Shown here in pieces: positions 20,058-29,599 of a DNA stretch of 40,520 nucleotides. The notes beneath the pieces were generated by a model. The model made no database searches. It was given only the letters and a program-made list of their open reading frames with translations, and was not told where the DNA came from. Position 1 is the stretch's first letter, and each line of letters starts with the position of its first letter. The DNA comes from a virus: the IMG/VR virus record IMGVR_UViG_3300007559_000009, positions 1-40,520 of that record; one strand, 5' to 3'. The position numbers and the translations under genes were made by a program.

Positions 20058-21056
20058 TTAATAACCTTCTGTCCAATACAATATTACTGCGCCTGTGCTA
20101 CCACCATTACCACCGCCTCCTAAACCCCCTATCGCTCCTCCACCAGCACCACCGCCACCAAAACCACCATTACCACCACCGCCACCACCGCCACCAAAAC
20201 CACCATTACCACCGTTACCACCACCCCCTCCGCCAGTTGCGCCAGAAAACACAGCACTTGCGGCTGCAATACCAGCACCGCCACCACCACCTAATGATTT
20301 AGTTATTAACTGTAAAAATGGTGATATTAAATTTGTACTTGTAGCCTGTGTTGTGACTGTTCCACCTAATCCAGCAATGCCCATTCCTCCTGCTGCTCCA
20401 CCAGACGTTCCAAGAGCACCTTTTGACGATGTTCCACCACCACCCCCATAAGTTCCGGCAGAATTGGAGTCACCACCTGCAAAACCTACGCCACCACCGC
20501 CACCATAAGCACCGGATGCCATAACACCGCCACCATTTCCTCCACCAAGACCGCCACCACCAGGATAAGCACCAGAAACACCAGAACCACCAGCCCCACC
20601 ATTTCCATAAAAAGAACCAGCAGCACCAGAACCACCATTATTGCCAGAACCACCAGCGCCACCAGAAGCCGTCATAAAACCACGAAGAAGCGATGATCCA
20701 GAACCAGAACCACCAGTACCTGGTGTAATAGTTACAGCGTTTGTTCCACCTGTAGCAGACAATAATGTGCCAAATGAAGATGTACCAGCACTTGCTCCAA
20801 TAGTAATTGTTGGCAGTAATTGACCTGGTATTACATCAACAATACCAAAAGCGAATCCACCACCACCTCCTCCAGCTACTGTGCTACCACCATTACCACC
20901 ACCACCAAAAACAGCTACGCCTATTTGAAACACATTTTGTGGTACGGTTTCAGTTGATGTTGTGGTAGTAATTAATTTGTATTGCTTCCATTCTGAAGGA
21001 GCAACACGAACAAAACCATTAGGCGGTAAAGGATAACCGTATGTACCTTTATTCAT
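20058..21056 (-). CDS. Glycine-rich tail adhesin
   Basis: A 332-residue protein. The first 40 residues are ordinary (NGFVRVAPSEWKQYKLI). From residue 50 on it is dominated by poly-Gly blocks separated by short beta strands, for example GGGGGGFAFGIVDVIPGQLL. Such glycine-rich motifs form the polyglycine-II sandwich in receptor-binding adhesins of T-even-like phages, where the loops between them touch the receptor. It lies at the fibre end of the late block. Host-receptor binding at the fibre tip is likely. The Gly repeats are prone to recombination and so to host-range change. Confidence 0.75.
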   Translation of the reverse strand: MNKGTYGYPLPPNGFVRVAPSEWKQYKLITTTTSTETVPQNVFQIGVAVFGGGGNGGSTVAGGGGGGFAFGIVDVIPGQLLPTITIGASAGTSSFGTLLSATGGTNAVTITPGTGGSGSGSSLLRGFMTASGGAGGSGNNGGSGAAGSFYGNGGAGGSGVSGAYPGGGGLGGGNGGGVMASGAYGGGGGVGFAGGDSNSAGTYGGGGGTSSKGALGTSGGAAGGMGIAGLGGTVTTQATSTNLISPFLQLITKSLGGGGGAGIAAASAVFSGATGGGGGGNGGNGGFGGGGGGGGNGGFGGGGAGGGAIGGLGGGGNGGSTGAVILYWTEGY

Positions 21057-21457
21057 TAGAAGTTACCTCCATAAGCGATTACCTTTACACCAGTTTGAGC
21101 AATAGTTGTTGTTGCTCTTAATGAATAGCCAGTTGGAATAATCATTGGCATAACATTTGGCGAATTATTAGTTGATGTTGTAGTGTTAAAAGCCGTTGCT
21201 GTGGTGCTTGATGTTACTGCGACAATTGGTATTTGTTGCCATAAATGATAGGTTGTACCGTCATAAATAAACAGATTAACAATACCTGCCACTGTGTTTG
21301 CTACACCTTGAATATCAATATAATCAATACGAGTGCCATTCGAACCAGCCGTTAAAACTGTTCCAACAGTTGTAGGTGCAGTCAATGAAGTATCTGCTGT
21401 TGTTAGTAGTGCTGCTCCAAATACGGGAGTTGCTGCATATTGGGCTGATGCTGACAT
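21056..21457 (-). CDS. Small virion/fibre protein (133 aa)
   Basis: A 133-residue beta-rich protein: GSNGTRIDYIDIQGV, VNLFIYDGTTYHLWQ, then MPMIIPTGYSLRATTTIAQT. This matches a small beta-sandwich type frequent beside phage fibres. It shares the strand pattern with the protein at 559-1137. It overlaps the adhesin gene by one base. Probably a fibre connector or decoration protein. Direct evidence of role is lacking. Confidence 0.65.
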   Translation of the reverse strand: MSASAQYAATPVFGAALLTTADTSLTAPTTVGTVLTAGSNGTRIDYIDIQGVANTVAGIVNLFIYDGTTYHLWQQIPIVAVTSSTTATAFNTTTSTNNSPNVMPMIIPTGYSLRATTTIAQTGVKVIAYGGNF

Positions 21458-21458
21458 A

Positions 21459-22562
21459 TTAAATTATTCCTTGAGCCATTAATAAAAGAGGTGGAACACT
21501 TATTGATATAAGAGAAGTTACTTGGTTTAAACTTGAGGCTTGTTGTGAATTAATTGCATCAACAATTTGTAATGCGCCACCTGTACAGTATTCTAATATA
21601 AATTGAGTACCATTATAAACAGCTTTACATTCACCATTGGCAACAATTTCACCGCCCTGTAAAGAAATACCAGCAAATCCGTATAAATTATAAATAGTGC
21701 CTGTTCCATTTATTTGTAAAGTAGACGCTCCGCTGTTTGCATTAGCCGCAGACCACATTATTTCAGAACCAACCGTTATTGTTGGCGCAGGAGTAATAGT
21801 TGGTTTATAAGTATTGGCTGTACCTGTATCTGCGCCATAAATGTAAGCGTTTTGTTGAATGGCTGTGGTTACGCCAGTAATAGCTGTGGTTAATTGTCCA
21901 AAACTAGACGCTTGCTGTGTTTGTGCGCCATCTACAATTTGTAATGCGCCTGTAGTACAATACTCAATATAATAATTTGTACCATTAAATATTGCTTTAC
22001 ACTCACCGCCAGCGACCAATTCACCGCCTTGCAATGCAGTACCATTCAAACCATATAAAGTATAAACAGTACCAGAATTAATTTGTAAAGTAGATGCGCC
22101 AGTGTTGGTGTTTAATACTCTAAATATTACTTCTGCAAACTCAAGGCTAGTTGGCATTGAAGGGTTTAATGCTATTTTATAGACATTAGCAGTACCTGTA
22201 TCAATAGCTGAAATATAAGTATTGTTTTGTACCCCTGCAAATTGTACACAATCCGTCATTGTACCAGCAGTAACAAAATGACCAGCGATGTCATTTATTA
22301 ACCATGCTTGAGCAGTTGTGCCTTCTTGCGCTCTTACAATTGTACACACATCGCCACTTCTAGCTGTACAATAAGTTATTTCATGAGCAGTTCTAGTCGC
22401 AACATCTGTTAATGATAATCTAAAGAATTCAGTGCCAACAACAGGGTTAGGGAATAAACCACCTGTACCCGATGCTAAATTAAGCGTAGTTGCCGATATA
22501 GATAAGCCACCCGTTGCAACTGTTGTTATTGCATTATTTGAAAAAATCTCTAGCATTGCCAT
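21459..22562 (-). CDS. Tail fibre protein with two internal repeats
   Basis: A 367-residue protein. The N-terminal 110 residues (GGLFPNPVVGTEFFRLSLTD, then CTARSGDVCTIVRAQEGT) match the N-terminus of the 684-residue fibre at 23003-25057, so the two probably attach at equivalent sites. Two repeats follow, each with DTGTANxYK, GASTLQIN, YNLYG, LQGGE and ALQIVD elements, ending QQASS. A fibre shaft built from tandem beta modules is the natural reading. Confidence 0.8.
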   Translation of the reverse strand: MAMLEIFSNNAITTVATGGLSISATTLNLASGTGGLFPNPVVGTEFFRLSLTDVATRTAHEITYCTARSGDVCTIVRAQEGTTAQAWLINDIAGHFVTAGTMTDCVQFAGVQNNTYISAIDTGTANVYKIALNPSMPTSLEFAEVIFRVLNTNTGASTLQINSGTVYTLYGLNGTALQGGELVAGGECKAIFNGTNYYIEYCTTGALQIVDGAQTQQASSFGQLTTAITGVTTAIQQNAYIYGADTGTANTYKPTITPAPTITVGSEIMWSAANANSGASTLQINGTGTIYNLYGFAGISLQGGEIVANGECKAVYNGTQFILEYCTGGALQIVDAINSQQASSLNQVTSLISISVPPLLLMAQGII

Positions 22563-22653
22563 TTACATGCGTCCTTGTTATTTACAAATATATAATTTCA
22601 TATGTAGTTATTATATAATAGCATCTTTAAAAATGATTGAATTTATAAACTTA

Positions 22654-22974
22654 TTATGACCACGGAGTGCCAGATTTAACAGCTTTACGTTCTTTAAATG
22701 CTTCTAGTTCAGCATCAGCTTGATCTTCTAGTGAGTTTTGTCTAACACCCTCATCATCTTTAGTGTCGAACATAGCTTTGATCCAACCAATTACCTGTTC
22801 TTCAGTTACTTTAGAATAATCAGTTGTCTTACTTTTTGGCGCAGCAAAAGCAGTGTTGTAGTTATGAGTGTTTGAATCAGTACCGTCAGAAGCAGTGATA
22901 GTAAAAGAAGCGGCGATAATGATGCCGTCTTTGTCACGTTGTAAATCAGATACTTTGTAGTTATATGTGTTCAT
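22654..22974 (-). CDS. Small tail-region protein (106 aa)
   Basis: A 106-residue protein with a beta-rich first half (YNYKVSDLQRDKDGIIIAAS, FTITASDG) and a helical second half (EEQVIGWIKAMFD, DQADAELEAFKERK), ending SGTPWS. This layout and the terminal TPWS are typical of a small family found among tail fibre genes of aquatic phages. It is not a known enzyme. It stands between the two related fibres and may be a chaperone or connector. Confidence 0.6.
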   Translation of the reverse strand: MNTYNYKVSDLQRDKDGIIIAASFTITASDGTDSNTHNYNTAFAAPKSKTTDYSKVTEEQVIGWIKAMFDTKDDEGVRQNSLEDQADAELEAFKERKAVKSGTPWS

Positions 22975-23002
22975 AGTGTTCTCTTAGTTAGTAATTAAAA
23001 AA

Positions 23003-25057
23003 TTAATAAGATGGATACCATTTAGTTGTGGTAGCGTCATACGTCATAATCAAGGCTTTACCGACAACTGCTGTACTAGCAAGTGCTATATTACCTGCTG
23101 TAGTTGTTGTAAAAATACCTGTAGGAATGAGCGTAATTTGTCCTCCACCCAGTGATATTGGGCTTGGTGCAGTTATAGTAGCTATTGCAGTTGTACCCGA
23201 TATAAAAGTTATTTGAGTGGTAGGCGCAATAGTTGTTGCTGATGCTATAGTAGGGGCTGCTGCTGAAGTAGCTTTAAGTCCTGCTGTTATTAAAGAGCCA
23301 CCAAGATAGTTATTAGCAGTACCAGCCATATAGAGATTATAACGACCTGTACCTGAGGCTATAGCGCCATAGAAACCGTAGTTATTAGTTGCGCCTGTGA
23401 GTGATGATTCTGCCGAAAAACCAAATTGTGCTGTTATAGACGCTCCTGCCCCTTTAGTACCTTGATTGGCATCAAAATGGTAAACATTTGTTAACGCTGC
23501 CGAGGCTTGTATAGATGGCGTTGAGTTATAAATTATTGCATATATAGAAGCATCTGAATTTATTTGACCGTTATATTTCACAGCATTAGATGCTGTAGTA
23601 CCAGTTAAACTTGTACCTAAGCTAAGTATATTCCCAGATAAAGACGTTGTACCAATCCCCAACCGTCCACCTAAATAGTTATCAGCAGTACCCCCCATGT
23701 AGAGGTTATAGCGACCTGTAGCTGCAGGGATAGCTCCATAGAAGCCGTAGTCGTTGGTTGCTCCTGTGAGGGTGGAGTCAACATAATAACCGTATTGTGC
23801 AGATACAACTGAATTTAACCCAAAAGCCCCTTGATTGGCATTGTAATGCTTCAATGCTGTAAGGGTAAATGTTGCAGCTTGTGTTACCGCATAAGTTGAA
23901 AAGAAAGCAGCTTGTGCAGTAACATCAGATTGTACGCTTGATGTTACTCCGATTCCCGTTGATCCAGTTGAACCTGTTAAATCTTTATTAATTTGAAAAA
24001 TTTGTCCAGCAGAAGTAACACTACCAATCCCCAGACTACCCGCCAAATAGTTATCAGCAGTGCCAGCCATATATAAGTTATACCGGCCTGTACCAGAGGC
24101 TATATTGCCATAGAAACCGTAGTTGTTGGTTGCCCCAATTAAGTTAAGTGGCGCATAAAAACCCCTTTGATTTGTTACAGCTGATCCTGCGCCTATAGTT
24201 GCCTGAGAAGCATAAAAATGTTCATAATCAGTTAAAGTAAAGGAAGCTGCCTGAGTGCTAAGTATATTAAGCACGCCAATACTTTCAATCGTAACATCGG
24301 ATAGGGTCGTCCCAGTATTGCGTATACCCTGCCCAGAAGTTCCGCCAGTAATACTTTTTCGAAGGGCTAGAGTAATTGTCGCTGAAGGATTACCACCAAT
24401 ACTTAAGGTACCATAAGGAATAACTGTTCCAGTAACTGCGCTTCCACCTATTGTAATTGTATTACTTCCAGAACCAATTGCGTTATAACCAATCACTGTT
24501 TCATTGGTTACATTATTAGCAGATGCTTTTGTATTGCTTCCAATATAAGTTGAATTGGTCGCAATAGTCAAAGCAGTAGAACCATTGGAAAGGTATCTAG
24601 CAGATTGATACCCTAAAGCTGAATTACCAGAACCAGTTGTAATACTTTGTAATGAAGAAGTACCAACTGCTGAGTTATTAGCACCAGTTGTAACTGAATC
24701 TAATGATAATGCTCCAATAGCAGTATCACTATTTAAACCTTGTGATCTTAATTCTGAAAATGCCCCTGCCGTAAGTACGTTTTCAATAATATCCCCAGCC
24801 AACCACGATCTAGCTAAAGTCCCTTCTGCATTTCTAGTTACTGTTAATACGTCACCGCTTCTAGCTGTACATAATACAATTTCATTGTAATTAGATGTAG
24901 CAATATCAGTAATTAATATTCTAAAATAATTACCCCCAGATGGATTAGGAAATAATGCTCCAGCACCAGGAAACAAAGTAATAGTTGTAGCACTTGCATT
25001 TATTGGAGAAGCTAATACCGTTTTGGCAAAATTAGAAGTTAATTCTAAACCGATCAT
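23003..25057 (-). CDS. Large tail fibre with three long internal repeats
   Basis: A 684-residue protein. The N-terminal domain (GALFPNPSGGNYFRILITDI, CTARSGDVLTVTRNAEGT) is shared with the fibre at 21459-22562. A region of short SAVGTSS-like units typical of trimeric adhesin heads follows (residues 110-200). Three roughly 120-residue modules come next, each ending in GATNxYGFYG, GRYNLYM and NYLxG. The C-terminal part is beta-rich. It overlaps the upstream baseplate gene by four bases. Near-identical module ends suggest expansion by recombination. Confidence 0.85.
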   Translation of the reverse strand: MIGLELTSNFAKTVLASPINASATTITLFPGAGALFPNPSGGNYFRILITDIATSNYNEIVLCTARSGDVLTVTRNAEGTLARSWLAGDIIENVLTAGAFSELRSQGLNSDTAIGALSLDSVTTGANNSAVGTSSLQSITTGSGNSALGYQSARYLSNGSTALTIATNSTYIGSNTKASANNVTNETVIGYNAIGSGSNTITIGGSAVTGTVIPYGTLSIGGNPSATITLALRKSITGGTSGQGIRNTGTTLSDVTIESIGVLNILSTQAASFTLTDYEHFYASQATIGAGSAVTNQRGFYAPLNLIGATNNYGFYGNIASGTGRYNLYMAGTADNYLAGSLGIGSVTSAGQIFQINKDLTGSTGSTGIGVTSSVQSDVTAQAAFFSTYAVTQAATFTLTALKHYNANQGAFGLNSVVSAQYGYYVDSTLTGATNDYGFYGAIPAATGRYNLYMGGTADNYLGGRLGIGTTSLSGNILSLGTSLTGTTASNAVKYNGQINSDASIYAIIYNSTPSIQASAALTNVYHFDANQGTKGAGASITAQFGFSAESSLTGATNNYGFYGAIASGTGRYNLYMAGTANNYLGGSLITAGLKATSAAAPTIASATTIAPTTQITFISGTTAIATITAPSPISLGGGQITLIPTGIFTTTTAGNIALASTAVVGKALIMTYDATTTKWYPSY

Positions 25058-25752
25058 ATTACATTTACCTGATAAGTGAATTGAAAAGGTAACGGCAAAA
25101 TACCGCTATCAATAGCATTTTTTAACATTATAGCAGAAGGTCTTGTGATAACATTTACTGAAGTAACTTCAGTTTCTCCATAATGCGTAACGCCATATTG
25201 AATACGTCCATATTGTGCGGAAACTAAAGTAGTTACTGAAATATTTGTGTTAATAGTAATGGTAACAAGACTTCCAGAAAAAACAACGCTTACATTTGGA
25301 GTTGTAGATATGGCTGGAGAAGAACCATCAAAACCAAGACAAAAACGTACAATTCTGCGTTTTAACCAATTAATTGTAAATACTTGCCCATCAGCTTTGT
25401 AAAAAAACCAAGTAACAATACGTTTATAATAATCATCAGTTATATATTGTGGCGTACCAGCAGGTGCTTCATCAATACCGTTTAAAGGTATGGTATTCAT
25501 TGCCCATGAATTTAATGGCGCACTCCATGCCAAAAACCCATTAGCAATAGTTGGTCTAGGTATGCCATATAATCCTGTTGCCACCCAATCTAGCATAGTG
25601 CCTGATTGCACAGTATAAATAGGAAGATTGATATTATTAAACCAATCTAAATATTCTTGCGTCATTGTATTGTAAGCACTTACAAAACTTTGTAAGTTTA
25701 CATCATCAGCATACTGAGTATATAAATACGATGGCAGGATTTTAGTTAGCAT
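25054..25752 (-). CDS. Baseplate protein, tail protein I / DUF2612-like
   Basis: A 232-residue protein. N-terminal helices (LPSYLYTQYADDVNLQSFVS, YNTMTQEYLDWFN) resemble gpI-type proteins that follow baseplate J in P2- and Mu-like tails. The middle has YYKRIVTWFFYKADGQ and LKRRIVRFCLG, and the end carries the QYGRIQYGVTHYGE motif. Its position between baseplate J and the fibres fits a role in docking fibres to the baseplate. Confidence 0.75.
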   Translation of the reverse strand: MLTKILPSYLYTQYADDVNLQSFVSAYNTMTQEYLDWFNNINLPIYTVQSGTMLDWVATGLYGIPRPTIANGFLAWSAPLNSWAMNTIPLNGIDEAPAGTPQYITDDYYKRIVTWFFYKADGQVFTINWLKRRIVRFCLGFDGSSPAISTTPNVSVVFSGSLVTITINTNISVTTLVSAQYGRIQYGVTHYGETEVTSVNVITRPSAIMLKNAIDSGILPLPFQFTYQVNVI

Positions 25753-25755
25753 TAC

Positions 25756-27180
25756 TTATCCCTGTTGAATAGTAATGGCATTTGAAGCCGCATAGAAATA
25801 GCCTTCAATATCACCGGATATTGCGCCAGTACCAGCATCAGGGGCAGTCAAAATGCCATCAATAAACACGTTAATAACCATCCTAGTTATTAAGTTAATA
25901 GGAATTAATGTTGCAATAGATGCTGTAAATACAGTTTGCATGGTGAATATATTAATAGGTTGTCCAACTGTAATGCTATTAATATATTCAACCAATGCAG
26001 GTGCAGCTAACTGAGATACTGCATTATTAGTAACAGCATTAGTAGCTACCGAATTCCATACAAAACCAACAGTTACAATTTGCTGTGGTGGAGTTACATA
26101 AGTAACTGTATAAGTGTCTGGAGAATCAATAATTGAAATACTATTATTTCTTAAATTTGGCGTACAAATACCACCCGATACATAAGTAGGATAAGCCGTT
26201 GTATTAACGCCAATACTAAATGTTTTTAAACTAATAACAGTAATGGTCAAAGGTATGCCATTTAAAGCCGTCATGCCTACTATACCGTTGATATAAACAA
26301 CTTGCCCTGTAGTGTATCCATGATTCAAATTAGTTGTTACTACACCAGCCGCTGCTTTGGTAATACCTGTAACATTAAGTACCGAACCAACCAATAGCGA
26401 TACATCAAACAACCCTTGATAAATTGCATAGGCTTGTGCGTATAAATCACCACCAGCTACTAATATTTTCCAGCCACCACCATTTGCAACAGTTTGCTGT
26501 TGAATAGAAACTAATCGAGATTGAACACCAGCCACATTATTCAATAATGTTTTGACATAGGTTGGCATACCTTGAGCTGCAACAAGCCCTGCATTAATAA
26601 CTTGCGCTCTGTAGTCATCAGTTGTTTGTACACCTGAACTTGGTGTGCCGGCAATAAGATTATTAACGGATAATGTAATGTAGGTGGGTACTGAAGTAAT
26701 TAATTGATTAACAGTATTAATAGGTACTGCCCATGAGCCTGTTACCGTTGCTAAACAATATAGCTCAACAGTTACACCACCAGACCCTACTATTCCACCT
26801 GATTGCACTACATATTGATATGTACCATCAGATACTACAAACCCTTCAGGAATAATAAATCCAACCGATCCTGTAAAAATAACATTTACACTTGTATTGG
26901 TGACAGAATCAGCTTGTACACCATAGATTTGACCCAACTGATTTAATAAAAATTCATTTGCACCATATGGGGTTAATGAATTAACCAGCTCAACTCTAGC
27001 CGCATCAATAATGCTAACTGCTCCAACATCGGTAGAACTTATATCTTCAATTAATGAACCAGGCAATTGAGCAGTATAGCCCGGTGTTGTTGAAGCTACT
27101 AAAGCAAGTAATTGAGCTAATAAAGCAGAGGGTGCTTGTGGCTGTAACCCTGCTTTTGTAACAACTGTAGGTATTGACAT
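25756..27180 (-). CDS. Baseplate J-like protein
   Basis: A 474-residue protein with the baseplate J pattern: an ELVNSLTPYGANEFLLNQLG segment near residue 65, TDDYRAQVINAG in the middle and a C-terminal core. At about residues 268-345 it carries an inserted beta module (NLNHGYTTGQVVYINGIVG, TFSIGVNTTAYPTY), a phage-associated Ub-E1 FCCH-like domain also present in the sheath. J proteins form the wedge ring of contractile baseplates and hold the fibres. It overlaps the W-like gene by one base. Confidence 0.88.
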   Translation of the reverse strand: MSIPTVVTKAGLQPQAPSALLAQLLALVASTTPGYTAQLPGSLIEDISSTDVGAVSIIDAARVELVNSLTPYGANEFLLNQLGQIYGVQADSVTNTSVNVIFTGSVGFIIPEGFVVSDGTYQYVVQSGGIVGSGGVTVELYCLATVTGSWAVPINTVNQLITSVPTYITLSVNNLIAGTPSSGVQTTDDYRAQVINAGLVAAQGMPTYVKTLLNNVAGVQSRLVSIQQQTVANGGGWKILVAGGDLYAQAYAIYQGLFDVSLLVGSVLNVTGITKAAAGVVTTNLNHGYTTGQVVYINGIVGMTALNGIPLTITVISLKTFSIGVNTTAYPTYVSGGICTPNLRNNSISIIDSPDTYTVTYVTPPQQIVTVGFVWNSVATNAVTNNAVSQLAAPALVEYINSITVGQPINIFTMQTVFTASIATLIPINLITRMVINVFIDGILTAPDAGTGAISGDIEGYFYAASNAITIQQG

Positions 27181-27515
27181 TATTGAGCAACCTGTGTATT
27201 TATTTTAGCTCCATTATGAAGCGTAATGGCTACATTGTAAACAGGAATAGGGGTTGTATCTTTTGAAATAACTAAACTAGCAAAATACCCTGAAAACTGT
27301 GCTTGTGTTTGATTTACATAGAAATCAGGGAATACGCTAGTCACCACTGATTGCTGTGCGTTGATTCCATAATTTGCCCAAAATGGAGATTCATTAATAT
27401 TAAGTTTTAAGCACTGGCATAATGTAGTGACCATAACTGCATCATTTAAACCATTGTTATCAGTAGTTATTTCTTGCCAAGTTGTTGAGCCAGCTACTCT
27501 TCCCCAAGTTCTCAT
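27180..27515 (-). CDS. gp25/W-like baseplate wedge protein
   Basis: A 111-residue protein beginning MRTWGRVAGSTTWQEITTD, with CQCLKLNINESPFWANYGIN in the middle. This is the wedge-protein pattern in which a short helix and the SPFWANYG strand pack on baseplate J. The start at 27515 (rather than the longer frame to 27566) gives an ATGA overlap with the previous gene, as seen repeatedly in this operon. Its neighbours, the spike on one side and J on the other, support the call. Confidence 0.8.
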   Translation of the reverse strand: MRTWGRVAGSTTWQEITTDNNGLNDAVMVTTLCQCLKLNINESPFWANYGINAQQSVVTSVFPDFYVNQTQAQFSGYFASLVISKDTTPIPVYNVAITLHNGAKINTQVAQ

Positions 27516-27820
27516 AAGAACTCTAATCCAGAAGCGGATATATCCTCTAATAAAACTGCTCCACATTTAGTTACTGAGCCTGTATCTGGATTTCCTGCTA
27601 AAGCAACTCTATATCCATTTGTTTTAACTTTCGAACTACATGTTTCAGGATATAAATCAGTCACTCCATGCCCCGCCACAGGGCAAGCGTGCATATCTGT
27701 TTCTATACAAACTGATCCATCTGTTGTTTGTATAAATGAACCTGATGCTGAAATCATAATCCCACCATGTGTGGATGTTGTAAATCTTTCAGATAAAGAA
27801 TTGCTAATTGCTACTTTCAT
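27512..27820 (-). CDS. PAAR-like baseplate spike tip protein
   Basis: A 102-residue protein with a beta-rich core and conserved-looking His/Cys positions: SVCIETDMHACPVAGHG, then PETCSSK and SVTKCGAVL. These could bind a metal at a spike tip as PAAR proteins do. It lies directly after the spike gene and before the wedge gene, the expected position for a spike tip. Family assignment rests on pattern and context. Confidence 0.7.
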   Translation of the reverse strand: MKVAISNSLSERFTTSTHGGIMISASGSFIQTTDGSVCIETDMHACPVAGHGVTDLYPETCSSKVKTNGYRVALAGNPDTGSVTKCGAVLLEDISASGLEFL

Positions 27821-27821
27821 A

Positions 27822-28538
27822 TTAAATTACCGTTAAAGTTCCAGTTATTAAAACATTAGAGGTTATTGTCATTAGAGGGCATGTCATATTGACACTACCT
27901 GTACTATTCACTGTAATGGTAGCAATGCCGTTTGTTAATGAAATTTCGCCTATAGAATTCATGCTAAAATGGCTAGTCCCAGCCGTTAATGAAATTTCGC
28001 CTATAGAATTCATGCTAAAATGGCTAGTCCCAGCCGTTAATGAAATTAATGTTTCAGCATGTCCTGTTATATTTTCAGGCGTTAATGTAATAGCAGAATT
28101 TGAATCAGTATCCCTTAATACTACACCATTTGGTGCATAAACAGTAACTGCATTTATATCTACTTGACTCCAATCAACATTACCAAACGGGATAAACACT
28201 AATGCTGATAAATTTCCTTGTAACACAAGTGATGAAGCGTTATCACCTTGCCCACTCATTGCTGACAAACTAGCAGATGCACTTGTTACAAAACCTTTAT
28301 CCCCTTCTTTAATAGGGTAACGGATATATTCCGCACCAGCTAAAGGTACTGTTACCTGTGGCAATGTATATGTTGTGTCAGTTTTTAATTCAAATTTAAC
28401 GGTAATCATTGCACCTTGAACTGATACAACAGAACAAGGTAATGATTTACCATTCATTGCGTTAGCCGCATCTATCTTGCCATCAGCAAAGATGTTTAAC
28501 GAATTATTGAGCGGTGTTTTGTAAGTATTATCACTCAT
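27822..28538 (-). CDS. Baseplate central spike protein (Gp138/gp45-type)
   Basis: A 238-residue protein. The N-terminal OB-fold-like part (LPCSVVSVQGAMITVKFELK, then KEGDKGFVTSAS) matches Gp138-type spike proteins. The C-terminal half is a beta-helix-like series of SLTxGTSHFSMNSxGE strands. An exact 17-residue unit is present twice in a row (51-bp DNA repeat at 27934-28035). Trimeric spikes of this type pierce the outer membrane. The gene overlaps the hub gene by four bases. Confidence 0.82.
   Translation of the reverse strand: MSDNTYKTPLNNSLNIFADGKIDAANAMNGKSLPCSVVSVQGAMITVKFELKTDTTYTLPQVTVPLAGAEYIRYPIKEGDKGFVTSASASLSAMSGQGDNASSLVLQGNLSALVFIPFGNVDWSQVDINAVTVYAPNGVVLRDTDSNSAITLTPENITGHAETLISLTAGTSHFSMNSIGEISLTAGTSHFSMNSIGEISLTNGIATITVNSTGSVNMTCPLMTITSNVLITGTLTVI
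27934..28035. repeat. Perfect 51-bp tandem duplication in the spike gene
   Basis: Two identical 51-bp copies (27934-27984, 27985-28035) lie in frame, followed by the first 12 bases of a third (28036-28047). Each adds 17 residues (ISLTAGTSHFSMNSIGE) to the beta-helical shaft. Perfect identity means a recent duplication, or an assembly effect. Confidence 0.95.
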
Positions 28539-29599
28539 AATATTTCAGTAACGATAGGTATTGATGGTAACAATGGAGTAGTAACAACCGAACTTGTAGG
28601 TAATACCGTAGGTAATGGTGTCCATACATTTTCTAGGCTAGTCAAACAGGCATTTATAACTGTTATCCATGCGTGAGCATCAGGGCTTCTAAAATTACCT
28701 GTATGCCGTACCATTATTACCCGTAGATTTTGACCTTGAAATACACTTGATTGCATAATCCCACCTGTTGTTGTGGCATTAATAGAACCTGGTATTGTTA
28801 TGATTGGCGTTTTTGGCAAAGTAACATAACTATTCAAGGCTATATCTGCTCGCATAGGGCAAGTTATTTGTATGGTTTCCGCATCAATCCATGTGGGTTG
28901 ACCCATAAGATCAGTAAATTTAAGATTTACTGTTGATTTACCTGTGCTACTTGTATCGTCCCAAATAATTATGGAGTTTAAAACTCTACTTATACTTATT
29001 CCATTGTAAGAATTACCTAAAATGTCATAACTAATAGCATTAACATACTGAGATAACTGATTTAATGTTGCACAAAAATGAGTAACATCACTGCCTAATA
29101 CTAATTTAGAACTAATATTGATGTCTATATAAAGACCAGGGTACGCTCTATTTAATGTTTGAGTTAATGCTTGTGTTAAAGTCTGACCTTTTTTCCATTC
29201 AATAACAATGTTAGATGGATTATATTTAGTGCCTGTATCTGACTGAATAATCATATCAAGAGTCATGGCAGTACCAATCCAATTAGCAAATGATCGGACA
29301 ACTCTGCCACTTGCTATTAATCCAGCTTGATTGGGATTTGCTAAGGGTAGTCCTTTTTGAAAACCTGCCCATACTAAAACACTATTTCCAGTTAATTGTG
29401 AAGCCTGTGATATATCTTCAATAGGAATACCCCAAACTCTGACATAAGAGGCATTTGTAGCAATAGTATAACTGACAACCTGTAGATCAAACTCTACATT
29501 TAGGGCAGACATAATTGGATTGCCAAGTCTATCCTGACTATTGTAGCTTTTATACTGTAAGCCTTGAGAATTAAAAAGCTGAATACTGTAGTATCTCAA
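28535..29599 (-). CDS. Baseplate hub protein (gp27/gp44-like)
   Basis: A 354-residue protein with hub-like features: a beta-rich N-terminus (MRYYSIQLFNSQGLQYKSYN), SYVRVWGIPIEDISQASQL, GQTLTQALTQTLNRAYPGL in a helical segment, and VIMVRHTGNFRSPDAHAWIT near the end. Position between the small plug-like protein and the spike matches the hub of small contractile baseplates. It would form a trimer that links tube to spike. Assigned from pattern and context. Confidence 0.75.
   Translation of the reverse strand: MRYYSIQLFNSQGLQYKSYNSQDRLGNPIMSALNVEFDLQVVSYTIATNASYVRVWGIPIEDISQASQLTGNSVLVWAGFQKGLPLANPNQAGLIASGRVVRSFANWIGTAMTLDMIIQSDTGTKYNPSNIVIEWKKGQTLTQALTQTLNRAYPGLYIDINISSKLVLGSDVTHFCATLNQLSQYVNAISYDILGNSYNGISISRVLNSIIIWDDTSSTGKSTVNLKFTDLMGQPTWIDAETIQITCPMRADIALNSYVTLPKTPIITIPGSINATTTGGIMQSSVFQGQNLRVIMVRHTGNFRSPDAHAWITVINACLTSLENVWTPLPTVLPTSSVVTTPLLPSIPIVTEIL

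Noticed and set aside
20095-20451. Proline-rich open frame on the plus strand
   Set aside because: It is the antisense of the glycine-rich adhesin gene: GGN codons read as NCC. There is no start signal and it runs against the late block.
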